From Reyranella soli (GTDB taxonomy: Bacteria > Pseudomonadota > Alphaproteobacteria > Reyranellales > Reyranellaceae), in NCBI RefSeq assembly GCF_007992495.1, contig NZ_BKAJ01000011.1, forward strand, positions 16,402 through 80,401: a stretch of DNA of 64,000 bases, in the 5' to 3' direction. Positions 9,539-17,208 of the stretch are shown here, piece by piece. The translations under genes were made by a program, and so were the position numbers. The stretch's first letter is position 1. The number at the start of each line of letters is the position of its first letter. A model generated the notes under the pieces. It made no database searches and was not told the DNA's origin. It saw nothing but the letters and a program-made list of their open reading frames with translations.

Positions 9539-10114
9539 CTAGGCGACGTCGATGCGCCACAGCAGCGCCTCGACATCGCCATAGGCCGGGTCTTTGTGAA
9601 ACCGCTTCACGAACACACCGCCGTTGTTGGTGATGACCTTCTGCGACGGCACGTTATCGAGATCGGTGGTGAGCTCGACGTACTTCAGCCCCTCCTTGCG
9701 TGCTTCCGGCAGCAGCAGCGCCAGCGCCCGCGTGGCGTAGCCGCGGCCGCGCTTCCATGGCACCACGGCGTAGCCGATATGGCCGAGGCAGTGCGGCGGC
9801 AGCGCTTCCGTGCCGGGCTGCCAGCGAATGCCGATCGAGCCGCAGAAGCCGTCGTCCCATATCCAGCGGCGATAGCCGGGCAGGCGCGGCACCCGTGAGC
9901 CGTCGGGCAGGGTGATGGGCCCGGCCTTGGCGTCGCGGTCGTCGAGCGAGGCCACGAAGCCAGCGGTGTCGGCGTCGATCCTTGCCAGTTCCTCCGCCGC
10001 GGCCGCTCCCAGCCGGATATTGTCCGGCGACCAGTCGCGCTTCAGGGCGTCGGTGTAGGCGTCGAGCTGCGCCAGGGACGGGACAAGGAGCTGCGACGGA
10101 CTATCCTCGGCAAT
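9539..10114 (-). CDS. GNAT acetyltransferase; in-frame stop or ATT start
   Basis: The frame from GTG 9955 down to 9539 (138 residues) carries a GNAT domain: LGHIGYAVVPWKRGRGYATRAL binds acetyl-CoA, followed by VITNNGGVFVKRF. The frame stays open upstream to 10120. It encodes a further segment, LVPSLAQLDAYTDALKRDWSPDNIR, which I recognise as the usual N-terminus of this acetyltransferase family. So the GTG at 9955 is too short a start. In that upstream stretch no ATG, GTG or TTG occurs; ATT at 10114 is the only plausible codon. An ATG at 10132 is followed by two codons and then an amber TAG (10121-10123). The gene is either started at ATT, read through, or a recent nonsense pseudogene. The substrate is unknown. 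Confidence 0.7.
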   Translation of the reverse strand: MAEDSPSQLLVPSLAQLDAYTDALKRDWSPDNIRLGAAAAEELARIDADTAGFVASLDDRDAKAGPITLPDGSRVPRLPGYRRWIWDDGFCGSIGIRWQPGTEALPPHCLGHIGYAVVPWKRGRGYATRALALLLPEARKEGLKYVELTTDLDNVPSQKVITNNGGVFVKRFHKDPAYGDVEALLWRIDVA

Positions 10115-10140
10115 GGCCGGCTACTGTAGCATGCCGGCCC

Positions 10141-10758
10141 ATGAGTTCCAGCCCCGTCCTCGTTCTCGATATCGACGGCGTCGTCTCGCTCGCCCAGCCG
10201 GGCTCGCCGTCGCCCTGGTACGCCACCCTGCAGGATGACTGGGGCTTCGATCACGAAGAGATGGCGCGCGATTTCTTCCGCCGCGACTTCATGGAGGTGC
10301 TGCGCGGCCGGATCGATCTCCATGTCGCCCTGCACGAGTGGCTGGAAACCAAGGGCATGGCCGATCGGCTGGAGGAGTTCATGGCCTACTGGTTCGCCAA
10401 GGACGCTGTGATCGACCGCGAGGTCCTGGCCATGGCCGACGCCTGGCGGCAGCGCACCGGCGGCCGCTGCTTCACTGCTTCCAACCAGGAGCATCATCGC
10501 ATCGCCTATCTGCGCGACCAGGCGGGCCTGGGGCCGCACTTCGACGAGATCATCTATTCGGCGGCGCTTGGTGTCTGCAAACCCGACCGCGTGTTCTTCA
10601 CCAACGCCCAGGCGCGCATGGGCGTGACGGTGGCGCAATCGATCCTGTTCGTCGACGATGTCGCCGCCAACGTTGACGGCGCCCGCGCCTGCGGCTGGCG
10701 CGCAATGCTCTATCGCGGACCGGAGAGCCTCAAGCAGGCGCTGGAGAAGTGGGGTTAA
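10141..10758 (+). CDS. HAD family hydrolase
   Basis: 205 residues of the haloacid dehalogenase superfamily, mostly phosphatases. Motif I is VLDIDGVVSL near the N-terminus with the nucleophile and acid/base aspartates. Motif II is TASNQEH, the motif III lysine is in GVCKPDRVFF, and motif IV is FVDDVAANVDGARACGW. The cap is short and helical, as in subclass I. The chosen ATG (10141) gives a start directly before VLVLDIDG; longer upstream frames cross the divergent GNAT gene. The substrate is not evident. Confidence 0.88.
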   Translation: MSSSPVLVLDIDGVVSLAQPGSPSPWYATLQDDWGFDHEEMARDFFRRDFMEVLRGRIDLHVALHEWLETKGMADRLEEFMAYWFAKDAVIDREVLAMADAWRQRTGGRCFTASNQEHHRIAYLRDQAGLGPHFDEIIYSAALGVCKPDRVFFTNAQARMGVTVAQSILFVDDVAANVDGARACGWRAMLYRGPESLKQALEKWG

Positions 10759-10765
10759 ATAATCG

Positions 10766-10836
10766 CTGTCATCCCGAGCGTAGCGAGGGACCTTTGCTGT
10801 TGCCTGAAAGGCCCCTCGCTTCGCTCGGGGTGACAG
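10766..10836. repeat. Palindromic repeat family A, copy 2
   Basis: A 71-bp palindrome of the same family as 9439-9509, again between two convergent genes. It begins 8 bp after the HAD stop and ends exactly at base 10836, one base before the stop codon (10837-10839) of the membrane-protein gene on the other strand. It may serve as a shared terminator. Confidence 0.85.
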
Positions 10837-11505
10837 TTAGGTCCGTCTCAACTTCGCCCAGATGATCGCGTGCATGACCATCCACATCGGCACCAGCACC
10901 GTGGGCACGAAGGACAGCGGCAGGTGCGTCATCGCCTCGGAGCCCGGATCGGGGAAGACCTGCAGCAGCGAGCCCGGCGCCGACATGACGCCGAGCACGA
11001 TCGCCGCCACTAGGTCGAGCATGCCAAAGGCGTTCCAGAGATGCAGCACGGCCTTGTTCCTCGCCGGCTCGCGGGCGAGCCAGATCAGCGGCAGCGCTAA
11101 AACGCCGCTGATGATGTCGCCCCAGCCGGCCGAGTGAGGGAACGGGCCGGACATCCGGCCCTCGGCCGCCACCAGCAGGAACAGCACGGCGAAGACGCGC
11201 CCGACATTCATGCCGACCAAGAGCGGCAGCGGCAGGCCGAGCAATGCGGCGCGCGCCCTCGGCCACGCCGTGGCGATGACGGCAGCGGTGAGCGGTGCCG
11301 CCACGAAGAGCCCCATGACGGGGAAAGGCCTGGCAATCGCGGCCCAACCTGCGGCGCTGGCAGCCGTGGCGATGCCGACCCAGAGTCCGAGCAGCGCCGC
11401 CATGACGAGCTTGGTCTGGCGCGATACGTCGAGGAAAGCGAGCAGGGTGCTGATGATGAAGATGGTCAGCGCAACGGTGGCGATCGTTCCCAGGAAGTCG
11501 AGCAT
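10837..11505 (-). CDS. Integral membrane protein of unknown function
   Basis: 222 residues with about six or seven hydrophobic helices spread along the chain, from IATVALTIFIISTLLAFL at the N-terminus to FVPTVLVPMWMVMHAIIWAKL at the C-terminus. I do not recognise a family with certainty. Charged residues are few and there is no extra soluble domain. The ATG at 11505 has ggagga upstream. It is divergent from a TetR gene (11581), with a small palindrome between them, so it is probably the regulated target. Transport or quinone-linked roles are possible but unsupported. Confidence 0.8.
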   Translation of the reverse strand: MLDFLGTIATVALTIFIISTLLAFLDVSRQTKLVMAALLGLWVGIATAASAAGWAAIARPFPVMGLFVAAPLTAAVIATAWPRARAALLGLPLPLLVGMNVGRVFAVLFLLVAAEGRMSGPFPHSAGWGDIISGVLALPLIWLAREPARNKAVLHLWNAFGMLDLVAAIVLGVMSAPGSLLQVFPDPGSEAMTHLPLSFVPTVLVPMWMVMHAIIWAKLRRT

Positions 11506-11550
11506 GCGAAGTCCTCCGGTCGGGTTGCCGAAGGGTCGTGTCCCGCTAAA

Positions 11551-11563
11551 GATGTTCAACATC
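11551..11563. promoter_or_regulatory. Palindromic operator candidate for TetR
   Basis: GATGTT-C-AACATC is a perfect 13-bp dyad in the 75-bp gap between the membrane-protein start (11505) and the tetR start (11581). Its place in a divergent promoter region next to a TetR gene suggests an operator. It is shorter than typical TetR sites, so confidence is moderate. Confidence 0.5.
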
Positions 11564-11580
11564 ATCTTATGGAGGGCGCC

Positions 11581-12162
11581 ATGCCCTATACGGCAACGCA
11601 CAAGCTGCAGACGCGCCAACGCATCCTCGAAAGCGCGCGCCGCCTGTTCAACACCAAGGGCTTCGACGCCGTCTCGATCGGCGAGATCATGGAGAATGCG
11701 GGCCTGACGCACGGCGGCTTCTATCGGCATTTCAAGGACAAGGATGAGCTCTACGCCGAGGCCGTGCGCTGGTTCCTGTGCGAGGAGGCGCCCAAGCTGT
11801 GGCGGCGGCCTCGGCGCAATGCGCACAAGCGGCGCGCAGAGCGGATCGTCGACGCCTATTTCTCGCTCGACCATTTCGACGATCGCGAGAGCTGCTGCCC
11901 GCTGATCGCGTTGCCGTCTGACGCCGCGCGCAGCGGCGACGGCGTGAAGGCAGCCTACCAGGATGTGCTGCAGAAGCTGCTCGCTCTGTTCCAGGCCGAT
12001 CTGCCGGGGCCGGCCGCGCGCGAGCGCGCCCTGGCGCTGGCGGCCCTCTGCATCGGCGGGCTGGCCGCGGCGCGCGGCGTGACCGATCCCGCCCTGGCGC
12101 AGGAGCTGCGGCAAGCCGCCTACCGGCAGGCGCAAACTATGCTAAAAGCCCGGCCATGCTGA
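11581..12162 (+). CDS. TetR/AcrR family transcriptional regulator
   Basis: 193 residues. The helix-turn-helix occupies residues ~10-55 (TRQRILESARRLFNTKGFDAVSIGEIMENAGLTHGGFYRHF). The C-terminal ligand domain contains ESCCPLIALPSDAARSG, like TetR proteins with a C-P-L/G motif near the pocket. The ATG is preceded by ggaggg. It is divergent from the membrane-protein gene. Its stop codon overlaps the start of the downstream cupin gene, so it is probably cotranscribed with cupin, dehydrogenase and MlrC. Confidence 0.9.
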   Translation: MPYTATHKLQTRQRILESARRLFNTKGFDAVSIGEIMENAGLTHGGFYRHFKDKDELYAEAVRWFLCEEAPKLWRRPRRNAHKRRAERIVDAYFSLDHFDDRESCCPLIALPSDAARSGDGVKAAYQDVLQKLLALFQADLPGPAARERALALAALCIGGLAAARGVTDPALAQELRQAAYRQAQTMLKARPC

Positions 12163-12485
12163 TGTTCGACATACCGTTTGGAACGACCGACTGGGAAGGC
12201 GTGGAGCGCACCGAGCATGCCGGCGAGACCGGCAAGGCCTACTGGCGCACGCGCACTTTCAACAACATTCGGGTACGCATGGTGGAATACACCCCGGGCT
12301 ATCTCGCCGATCACTGGTGCCAGAAGGGCCATGTACTGCTGGTGCTGGACGGCGAATTGCACACCGAGCTGGCCGACGGCCGCACCGTGGTCCTGAAGAA
12401 GGGCCAGAGCTACCAGGTCGCCGACGGCGACCTCGCCCATCGTTCGAGCACCGAACACGGCGCCAAACTCTTCATCGTGGACTGA
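12156..12485 (+). CDS. DHCW-motif cupin fold protein
   Basis: 109 residues, a single small cupin barrel. The segment YLADHWCQKGHVLLVLDGEL carries the D-H-W-C residues that give this cupin group its name, and HRSSTEHGAKLFIVD is the second half of the barrel. Cupins of this size may bind a metal or a small ligand; no reaction is established for this group. It starts inside the last codons of tetR (7-bp overlap), which indicates translational coupling. The following gene starts 2 bp after its stop. Confidence 0.85.
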   Translation: MLMFDIPFGTTDWEGVERTEHAGETGKAYWRTRTFNNIRVRMVEYTPGYLADHWCQKGHVLLVLDGELHTELADGRTVVLKKGQSYQVADGDLAHRSSTEHGAKLFIVD

Positions 12486-12486
12486 C

Positions 12487-13374
12487 ATGGCAGACAAGAT
12501 CGGATTTATAGGCGTCGGCACCATGGGCGAGCCGATGTGCAGAAATCTCGCCCGCAAGAGCGGGCTGGCAGTCCTGGCCGCCGACCGCGATGAGGCGCCT
12601 CTGAAGCGCCTGGCCGCCGACGGCGTCAAAAGCGCCTCGATCGACGAGATCGCCACCGAATGCCGGATCATCATGCTCTCCCTGCCGGGCGGCAAGGAAG
12701 TCGAGCAGGTCTGCCTGGGCGAGGGTGGCCTGGTCTCCAAGGCCAAGCTCGGCTGGACGGTGATCGATCTCAGCACCTCGCCGACAAGCCTGGCGCGCCG
12801 GCTCTATGCCGAGTTCGAGGGCTGCGCCTCGGCTTTCGCCGATGCGCCGGTGGCGCGCACGCGCCAGGCGGCGATCGACGGCACGCTGTCGATCATGGTC
12901 GGCGGCACCAGGGAGTGCTTCACCCGCATCGAGCCGTTGCTGCGCTGCATGGCGAGCGAGGTGACCTACTGCGGCGAGGCAGGCAGCGGGCAGGCGGTCA
13001 AGATCCTGAACAACATGATCCTGTTCCAGACCGGCGTGGCGCTCGCCGAGGCGCTGGCCATCGCGCGCGCCCACGGCGTCGACGGCACGGTGCTGTTCGA
13101 TACTTTGACCAAGGGCTCAGCCGATTCCTTCGCCCTGCGCAACCACGGCATGAAGGCGATGCTGCCGGGCGTCTTCCCCGAACGCGCCTTCTCGGTGGAG
13201 TACGCGCTGAAGGACCTGTCCTACGCCATCCAGATGGCCGAGGAGCGCGGCGTGCCGGCGCTAGGCGCCGACGTCGTCCGCGAGCTGATGGAACGCGCCG
13301 CCGAGCTCGGCCACGGCAAGGAATACTGGCCGGTCATCCTGAAGGCGGTCGAGGACGCGACGGCGAAGAAGTAG
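12487..13374 (+). CDS. NAD(P)-dependent beta-hydroxyacid dehydrogenase
   Basis: 295 residues of the 3-hydroxyisobutyrate dehydrogenase family. The Rossmann motif is at the N-terminus (IGFIGVGTMGEPMCRNLA). The substrate-binding loop DAPVARTRQAAIDGTLSIMVGG and the catalytic lysine region GSGQAVKILNNMILFQTG follow. These enzymes oxidise beta-hydroxy acids or reduce the matching semialdehydes. It lies in a tight run between the cupin and MlrC genes, so it may handle the product of that pathway. The exact substrate (3-hydroxyisobutyrate, tartronate semialdehyde, other) cannot be set from sequence. Confidence 0.9.
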   Translation: MADKIGFIGVGTMGEPMCRNLARKSGLAVLAADRDEAPLKRLAADGVKSASIDEIATECRIIMLSLPGGKEVEQVCLGEGGLVSKAKLGWTVIDLSTSPTSLARRLYAEFEGCASAFADAPVARTRQAAIDGTLSIMVGGTRECFTRIEPLLRCMASEVTYCGEAGSGQAVKILNNMILFQTGVALAEALAIARAHGVDGTVLFDTLTKGSADSFALRNHGMKAMLPGVFPERAFSVEYALKDLSYAIQMAEERGVPALGADVVRELMERAAELGHGKEYWPVILKAVEDATAKK

Positions 13375-13409
13375 CGGTCCACAACACGACAAAACGGGAG
13401 AACGAGTTC

Positions 13410-14933
13410 ATGGCGCGAATCGCTGTGGGTGGATTCCAGCACGAGACCAATACCTTCGCGCCGCAGCAGGCGACCTGGGAAGAATTCGTGCGCGCCGACG
13501 CCTGGCCGCCGCTGCTGCGCGGCCCGGAGATGATCGCGGGCGTCGAAGGCTTCAACATCCCCATTTCCGGCGCCGTGAAGCGACTGGCCGAGCTCGGCCA
13601 TGAGGTCGTGCCGCTTGCCTGGGCGGCGGCGGCGCCCGCCTCCTACGTCACCGCGGATGCCTACGAGAAGATGTGGGCGCTGTTCGACGAGGACATCGGC
13701 AAGCTCGGGCCGTTCGACGCCATCTACCTCGACCTGCACGGCGCCATGGTGGCGGAGAACACCGAGGACGGCGAAGGCGAGCTCTTGAAGCGCATTCGCA
13801 CCATCGTCGGCGGCGCGATGCCGATCGTGGCGAGCCTCGACTATCACGCCAACCTCACGCCCGAGATGGCGAGCCTGGCCACCGCCCTGGTCGGCTACCG
13901 CACCTACCCGCACATCGACATGGCTGCGACCGGCAAGCGCGCCGCCGAGCTTCTAGACCGCCTGCTCAAGGAGAAGCGGCCCGTCTACCGCGCCTACCGC
14001 CAACTCGATTTCCTCATCCCGCTGGTCTGGCAGTGCACCTTCATCGAGCCGGCCAAGAGCATCTTCGATCTGGTGGGCGAGCTCGAGGCCGGCGAGAAGA
14101 GCCACAACCAGGGCATCGTCAGCGTCACCCACACACCAGGCTTCCCGCCGGCCGACATCGCCCAATGTGGCCCGGCGCTGGTGGTCTACGGCCACGACAA
14201 GGAAGCCGTCGAAGCGGCGGCCGACAAGCTTGCCCAGACGGTGAAGGCGCAGGAGCGGGCTTTCGCTGGCGAGCTTCTGGACCCCGACGCCGCAGCGCTA
14301 CGCGCCATCGAGCTTTCCAGGAATGCGAAGAAGCCGATCGTGCTGGCTGACGTGCAGGACAATCCCGGCGCCGGCGGCACCTCGGACACCGTCGGCCTGC
14401 TGGCCGCCTTGATGCGGCACAAGGCCAAGGGCGCGGTGATCGGCATGATCGTCGACGAGGAAGCCGCGAAAGAGGCCGTCGCCACGGGCGAGGGCAAGAT
14501 CATGCATCGCGGCATCGGCGCTGTCGTGGGCTATGCCGGCGAGAAGCCGGTCGTGGCCGACTGGCGCGTCGTCAAGGTGGGCGACGGCAAGTTCATGGGC
14601 ACCGGGCCGTTCTACGGCGGCGCCAAGTTCCAGATCGGGCCAATGGCGCTGGTCACCGACGAGGCGAGCGGCGTGTCGGCTGTCCTCGCAAGCAAGCGCA
14701 TCCAGGCCGCCGACCAGGAGATGTTCCGCCATGTCGGCGTCGAGCCTGCGAAGGTGCCGATCCTCGGCCTGAAATCGACGGTGCACTTCCGCGCCGACTT
14801 CCAGCCCATCGCCGAGACCATCCTGGTGGTGCAGTCGCCGGGTGCGCACATCACCGACCCGATGGAAATGCCCTACAAGCACCTGCGCAAGGGCATCAAG
14901 CTGAAGCCGATGGGACCGGTGTGGAACGGATGA
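13410..14933 (+). CDS. M81 family metallopeptidase (MlrC-like)
   Basis: 507 residues. The N-terminal signature GGFQHETNTFAP is diagnostic of the MlrC/DUF1485 family. The name comes from the enzyme that degrades linearised microcystin in Sphingomonas. Metal-ligand candidates are His11 and the conserved DLHGAMV and SLDYHANLT segments. Most family members lie in catabolic clusters unrelated to microcystin, so the natural substrate here is open. The ATG at 13410 follows acgggag; the same frame is open far upstream only by chance. It ends the tetR-cupin-dehydrogenase run and is convergent with an MFS exporter. Confidence 0.9.
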   Translation: MARIAVGGFQHETNTFAPQQATWEEFVRADAWPPLLRGPEMIAGVEGFNIPISGAVKRLAELGHEVVPLAWAAAAPASYVTADAYEKMWALFDEDIGKLGPFDAIYLDLHGAMVAENTEDGEGELLKRIRTIVGGAMPIVASLDYHANLTPEMASLATALVGYRTYPHIDMAATGKRAAELLDRLLKEKRPVYRAYRQLDFLIPLVWQCTFIEPAKSIFDLVGELEAGEKSHNQGIVSVTHTPGFPPADIAQCGPALVVYGHDKEAVEAAADKLAQTVKAQERAFAGELLDPDAAALRAIELSRNAKKPIVLADVQDNPGAGGTSDTVGLLAALMRHKAKGAVIGMIVDEEAAKEAVATGEGKIMHRGIGAVVGYAGEKPVVADWRVVKVGDGKFMGTGPFYGGAKFQIGPMALVTDEASGVSAVLASKRIQAADQEMFRHVGVEPAKVPILGLKSTVHFRADFQPIAETILVVQSPGAHITDPMEMPYKHLRKGIKLKPMGPVWNG

Positions 14934-14934
14934 T

Positions 14935-15010
14935 GTCGTCCTGAGCGTAAGCGAAGGACCTCATCGCCGCTTGCAACCGGCATGAGATCCTTCGCTACGC
15001 TCAGGATGAC
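14935..15010. repeat. Palindromic repeat family A-prime
   Basis: Arms GTCGTCCTGAGCGTAAGCGA and its mirror (TTCGCTACGCTCAGGATGAC) form a long imperfect hairpin between convergent mlrC-like and MFS genes. It is a diverged relative of the CTGTCATCCCGAGCG family. Its right arm includes the TGA stop codon of the MFS gene (15001-15003). Confidence 0.8.
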
Positions 15011-16182
15011 GGTTGTCGGAACGCCGGCCTCAGAGCCCACACCATCGGCACCGTGGTGAGCGCGATGCAGGCCACGATGCTGAGTGCGATCGGCAGGCCC
15101 ACGGCGTCACCGACGAAACCCGAGATCAGCGGCCCGGTCGCGCCGGCCACCGAGCCGCCGGTATAGAAGATCGCGAACGCGTGCGTGCGCTTCTCGGGGC
15201 TGACGAACTCCGGCACCGTGCCGTAGAGCACCGACGACGTGCCGTTCAGCATCAGGCCGACCGCCGGCAGCAGCACCAGCGCGAACGGCAACGGCAGCGG
15301 CAGCAGCAGAAGGATCAATACCGTCGTCGCCACCTCGGTCAGGATCACCGAAGGCACGACGCCGAGCTTCTCACCGACCCAGCCCATGACCAGCTTGCCG
15401 GCCGCGCCGCCGGCAAACAGCAGCGACAGGCCGAGGCCGATCGTCGGGATGTCGGCGCCTTTGTTGCGCAACAGGAAGGGCAAGAAGATCAGGAAGCCGG
15501 TGCGGACCAGGTCGTCGGCGATGTGGATGGCGAACAGGAGCCAATAGGCCCACGGCCGGTCCTGTCCGGCGTCCGCCGCCTTGGCCTCGTCGCCCTTGTT
15601 GTGCAGCGGCACCGGCTTCAGCGAGCCGAGGATGACGCCAGCCCCCACGACGGCGATCGCGGCGATGACGATCAGCCCCTGCTGCCAGCCGATCGACGCG
15701 ACGATCAGGGCGAAGAAGGCCGGCAGCAGCACCTTGCCGACATCGCCCGTGAAATTGTAGGTGCCGAGCGCCGTGCGCGAGCGCAGGCCAGAGAAGGCCG
15801 CCGACACCAGGCTCGAGCCGATCGGATGCTGCGTGCTGCCGCCCAGCCCCGCCAGCAGCAGGCCTGCAATGACGCCGTACAACGAGCCGGTCAGGCCCGC
15901 GAGGCCGTAGCCCACCGCCACCATCACCGTGCCGATTGCCAGCACCCGCACGCCACCGAAGCGGACGGCGAGCCTGCCCGACGGGATCTGGCCGATCGCC
16001 ATGCCGCCGGAATAGACGGTCTTCAGCGCGCCGACGGCGGCATAGCTCAAGCCGAATTGGGCCTGCAGCAGAGGATAGAGCACGTTCAGAAGATCGGTGA
16101 AGCCGTCATGCAGCGCATGCGCCCCACCGCAAACTGTCAGCGTCCGACGGGGAGTAACGGAAGGGGCGACGGTGACTGTCAT
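15001..16182 (-). CDS. MFS transporter, fosmidomycin-resistance-like
   Basis: 393 residues with 12 predicted membrane helices. The N-terminal part GGAHALHDGFTDLLNVLYPLL followed by AQFGLSYAAVGALKTVYSGG resembles the Fsr (fosmidomycin resistance) branch of MFS drug exporters. A GQIPSGRLAVRFGG loop follows. It exports small molecules by proton antiport; the substrate is not known. The stop codon lies within a palindromic repeat, so the last residues may be contributed by repeat insertion. It is convergent with the mlrC-like gene. Confidence 0.88.
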   Translation of the reverse strand: MTVTVAPSVTPRRTLTVCGGAHALHDGFTDLLNVLYPLLQAQFGLSYAAVGALKTVYSGGMAIGQIPSGRLAVRFGGVRVLAIGTVMVAVGYGLAGLTGSLYGVIAGLLLAGLGGSTQHPIGSSLVSAAFSGLRSRTALGTYNFTGDVGKVLLPAFFALIVASIGWQQGLIVIAAIAVVGAGVILGSLKPVPLHNKGDEAKAADAGQDRPWAYWLLFAIHIADDLVRTGFLIFLPFLLRNKGADIPTIGLGLSLLFAGGAAGKLVMGWVGEKLGVVPSVILTEVATTVLILLLLPLPLPFALVLLPAVGLMLNGTSSVLYGTVPEFVSPEKRTHAFAIFYTGGSVAGATGPLISGFVGDAVGLPIALSIVACIALTTVPMVWALRPAFRQPSS

Positions 16183-16197
16183 CTCACCGTCACAATA

Positions 16198-16698
16198 CTA
16201 CCGTCCCGGCATTGCCCTGAACCAAAAAGCGATCTGCTGCTGGAAATCGTTTTCGGCGAAGGTCGTATCGGTGATCACCGACGGCTTGCCGTCGCGCGGA
16301 TAGCGCACGCTTGCAAGCCGTGTGAACTTGGTATCGCTGAGATGCAGCAGCAGCACGTCGCCCTGGCGGCGCATGAAGACCAGGTCGTGGATCTTGCGGA
16401 TGTTGGTGAGGCTGACCACGAAGCGGTCACTGCCGTCCTGCTGCGCGATCTGGCGCACCGGGATGTCGCGGCCCTCGTTGGTGATACCCATCAGCGCCAG
16501 CGCCTCGGGCGCCAGCATGTTGTCCTTGCCGCTCTTCTGGATCCACAGCACCAGCCGGTCGCCGCGCGGCGAGAGCGTGTAGCGGGGCTGGCTTTGGTTT
16601 TGTCCGAACAGGCCCGAGGTCGTGCAGGCACCGGCGGGCAGGGTGAGAGCGGCGAGGAGGAGGGAGCGCCGCGCGGAGACGTTCTTGTTCTGATTCAA
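16198..16698 (-). CDS. Putative lipoprotein of unknown function
   Basis: 166 residues. The N-terminus (SARRSLLLAALTLPAGACTTSG) looks like a secretion signal ending in a lipobox-type cysteine, so it is probably a lipoprotein. The mature part has alternating strands (RYTLSPRGDRLVLWIQKSG, DRFVVSLTNIRKIHDLVFMR). I recognise no family. It overlaps the hisI stop by 4 bases (ATGA type) and is probably cotranslated with it, although no functional link to histidine synthesis is known. Confidence 0.7.
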   Translation of the reverse strand: MNQNKNVSARRSLLLAALTLPAGACTTSGLFGQNQSQPRYTLSPRGDRLVLWIQKSGKDNMLAPEALALMGITNEGRDIPVRQIAQQDGSDRFVVSLTNIRKIHDLVFMRRQGDVLLLHLSDTKFTRLASVRYPRDGKPSVITDTTFAENDFQQQIAFWFRAMPGR

Positions 16699-17132
16699 CC
16701 TTGGTCCTTCCCGAGTTTATCCATGTCCACCATCACCGGAGCGATGGTCTCGAGCGCGCCGTCTCGGATGGCGCGGAAGAAGCAGTTGTGACGCCCGGTA
16801 TGGCAGGCGACGCCCGTCTGGTCGACCAGGACCAGCAGCGTGTCTCCGTCGCAGTCGATGCGGAGATCGACCAGGGTCTGGATGTGGCCCGACGTGTCGC
16901 CCTTGCGCCACGGCGCCTTGCGCGAGCGCGACCAGTAGCAGACACGGCCAGTGCGCATTGTCTCGGCGACGGCGTCGCGATCCATCCAGGCCATCATCAG
17001 TATCTCGCCCGAATCGTGCTGCTGGGCGATGGCCGGTACCAGGCCCTGGGCGTCGAACTGGATCGCGGCGATCGCCTGATCGATGGCGGCCGGTGGATAT
17101 GTCGTCGGAACAACGTTGGCGGTGCTGGGCAT
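16695..17132 (-). CDS. hisI: Phosphoribosyl-AMP cyclohydrolase
   Basis: 145 residues, the length of the stand-alone HisI enzyme. It opens the adenine ring of phosphoribosyl-AMP in the third step of histidine synthesis in the cytoplasm. The family blocks are clear: MMAWMDRDAVAETMRTGRVC, YWSRSRKAPWRKGDTSGH, DCDGDTLLVLVDQ, and VACHTGRHNCFFR with its metal-binding cysteine and histidines. No fused HisE domain is present. The start at 17132 is placed by the usual N-terminus; no strong ribosome site is visible. It is far from other his genes in this window. Confidence 0.94.
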   Translation of the reverse strand: MPSTANVVPTTYPPAAIDQAIAAIQFDAQGLVPAIAQQHDSGEILMMAWMDRDAVAETMRTGRVCYWSRSRKAPWRKGDTSGHIQTLVDLRIDCDGDTLLVLVDQTGVACHTGRHNCFFRAIRDGALETIAPVMVDMDKLGKDQG

Positions 17133-17145
17133 GGGGGAGCGAGCC

Positions 17146-17175
17146 TTGGCCTGCGAACGGAACGGGGCGTATAAT
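17146..17175 (+). promoter_or_regulatory. Sigma-70-type promoter for the Fur-family gene
   Basis: TTGGCC (17146-17151) and a perfect TATAAT (17170-17175) are separated by 18 bases. The expected transcript start would be near 17182, ahead of the GTG at 17209. This supports the GTG rather than an earlier ATG at 17083 as the start of the regulator. The promoter lies in the gap between the divergent hisI and regulator genes. Confidence 0.65.
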
Positions 17176-17208
17176 CGCCCGACACCAGCTTGGCAAATCG
17201 GGAACCGC

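Noticed and set aside
13410..14933. Microcystin degradation cluster
   Set aside because: The mlrC-like gene is present but mlrA, mlrB and mlrD are not; the name is family-level only.
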